Origin: Verrucomicrobiota bacterium
Lineage (GTDB): Bacteria > Verrucomicrobiota > Verrucomicrobiia > Limisphaerales > UBA1100
Direction: 5' to 3'
Assembly (NCBI GenBank): GCA_028872685.1
Contig: JAPKEI010000145.1
Span: 1-6,870, forward strand
Length of the DNA: 6,870 nucleotides
Shown: piece by piece, positions 6,766 through 6,870 of the stretch
How positions within the stretch are numbered: position 1 is the first letter of the stretch
How the letters are laid out: the number at the start of each line of letters is the position of its first letter
Position numbers and translations under genes: made by a program
Notes under the pieces: model-generated
Seen by the model: only the letters and a program-made list of their open reading frames with translations
What the model was told of the DNA's origin: nothing
Databases searched by the model: none

Positions 6766-6870
6766 CTATGGCTCAAGGATTGTTGGGGGCGGCGTAGCTT
6801 CCCTGGGCAATTCCGGCAGTGGTTTCGCAACGTCGGATTGAATTGGCTTTTCGATGAACGGCGGTTTGGG
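6766..6870 (-). CDS. Possible C-terminal fragment of a proline-rich protein (partial)
   Basis: A minus-strand frame is open from the right edge of the window to a TAG at 6768-6766, giving 34 residues rich in Pro, Glu, Lys and Ala, for example KPLPELPREATPPP followed by TILEP. The composition resembles a flexible protein tail, and the gene would converge on the Sel1-repeat gene with a 33-bp gap. I cannot identify a family. Other frames here are open for similar lengths, so this could be chance; the start and main body lie outside the window. The spacer 6733-6765 holds only a loopless palindrome, CAAAGCTTTG (6736-6745), and no terminator. Confidence 0.35.
   Translation of the reverse strand, partial: PKPPFIEKPIQSDVAKPLPELPREATPPPTILEP

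Noticed and set aside
6749..6840. Short plus-strand frame MLHASIYGSRIVGGG and onward, about 30 codons, after the Sel1 gene.
   Set aside because: No ribosome binding site, very short, no recognisable motif, and it overlaps the more gene-like minus-strand frame.
1..6870. Search for a novel defence, mobile or RNA-based system: direct repeats, terminal inverted repeats, tRNA- or riboswitch-like folds, reverse transcriptase or nuclease motifs.
   Set aside because: Nearly all of the window is filled by five recognised housekeeping or cell-envelope genes, and the spacers are too short and plain to hold such elements.

Overview
This is an ordinary, gene-dense bacterial chromosome segment with fairly high GC (clearly above 50% by eye). 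It holds five complete protein genes and probably the tail of a sixth. I see no RNA gene, insertion sequence, CRISPR array, phage gene or attachment site. The gene mix (acetyl-CoA synthetase, shikimate dehydrogenase, type IV prepilin peptidase, chorismate synthase, Sel1-repeat lipoprotein) points to a Gram-negative heterotroph with type IV pili or type II secretion. The large domain inserted in the prepilin peptidase and the style of the AroE sequence make me lean towards the Planctomycetota/Verrucomicrobiota group, most likely Verrucomicrobiota. That placement is an inference from memory of those families, not a demonstrated result.

Layout, left to right. (1) acs lies on the minus strand, ending at 23 and most likely starting at 1963; a short inverted repeat sits directly behind its stop. 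(2) About 96 bp of divergent spacer holds a reasonable sigma70-type promoter for acs. (3) aroE runs on the plus strand from about 2060 to 2986 and overlaps the start of (4) the prepilin peptidase gene (2976-4157) by 11 bp, so the two look like one translationally coupled transcript. (5) aroC lies on the minus strand (4163-5242), convergent with the peptidase gene, with only 5 bp between the two stops. (6) A 113-bp divergent spacer separates aroC from (7) a Sel1-like repeat lipoprotein gene on the plus strand (most likely 5356-6732). (8) The last ~100 bp carry an open, proline-rich minus-strand frame that ends at 6766 and could be the C-terminus of another gene.

How the genes relate. AroE and AroC catalyse the fourth and the seventh (last) steps of the shikimate pathway to chorismate. 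Acs activates acetate to acetyl-CoA. The prepilin peptidase matures type IV pilins or type II secretion pseudopilins at the inner membrane. The Sel1 lipoprotein is probably an outer-membrane-anchored protein-interaction scaffold. Apart from the aroE-peptidase overlap, nothing in the sequence shows that these genes form one functional system.

I did not find a convincing undescribed system. The points most worth a second look are the roughly 95-residue domain inserted between the two catalytic aspartate motifs of the prepilin peptidase, a roughly 20-residue insertion in AroE just before its catalytic aspartate, and an asparagine at a usually-arginine active-site position of Acs.
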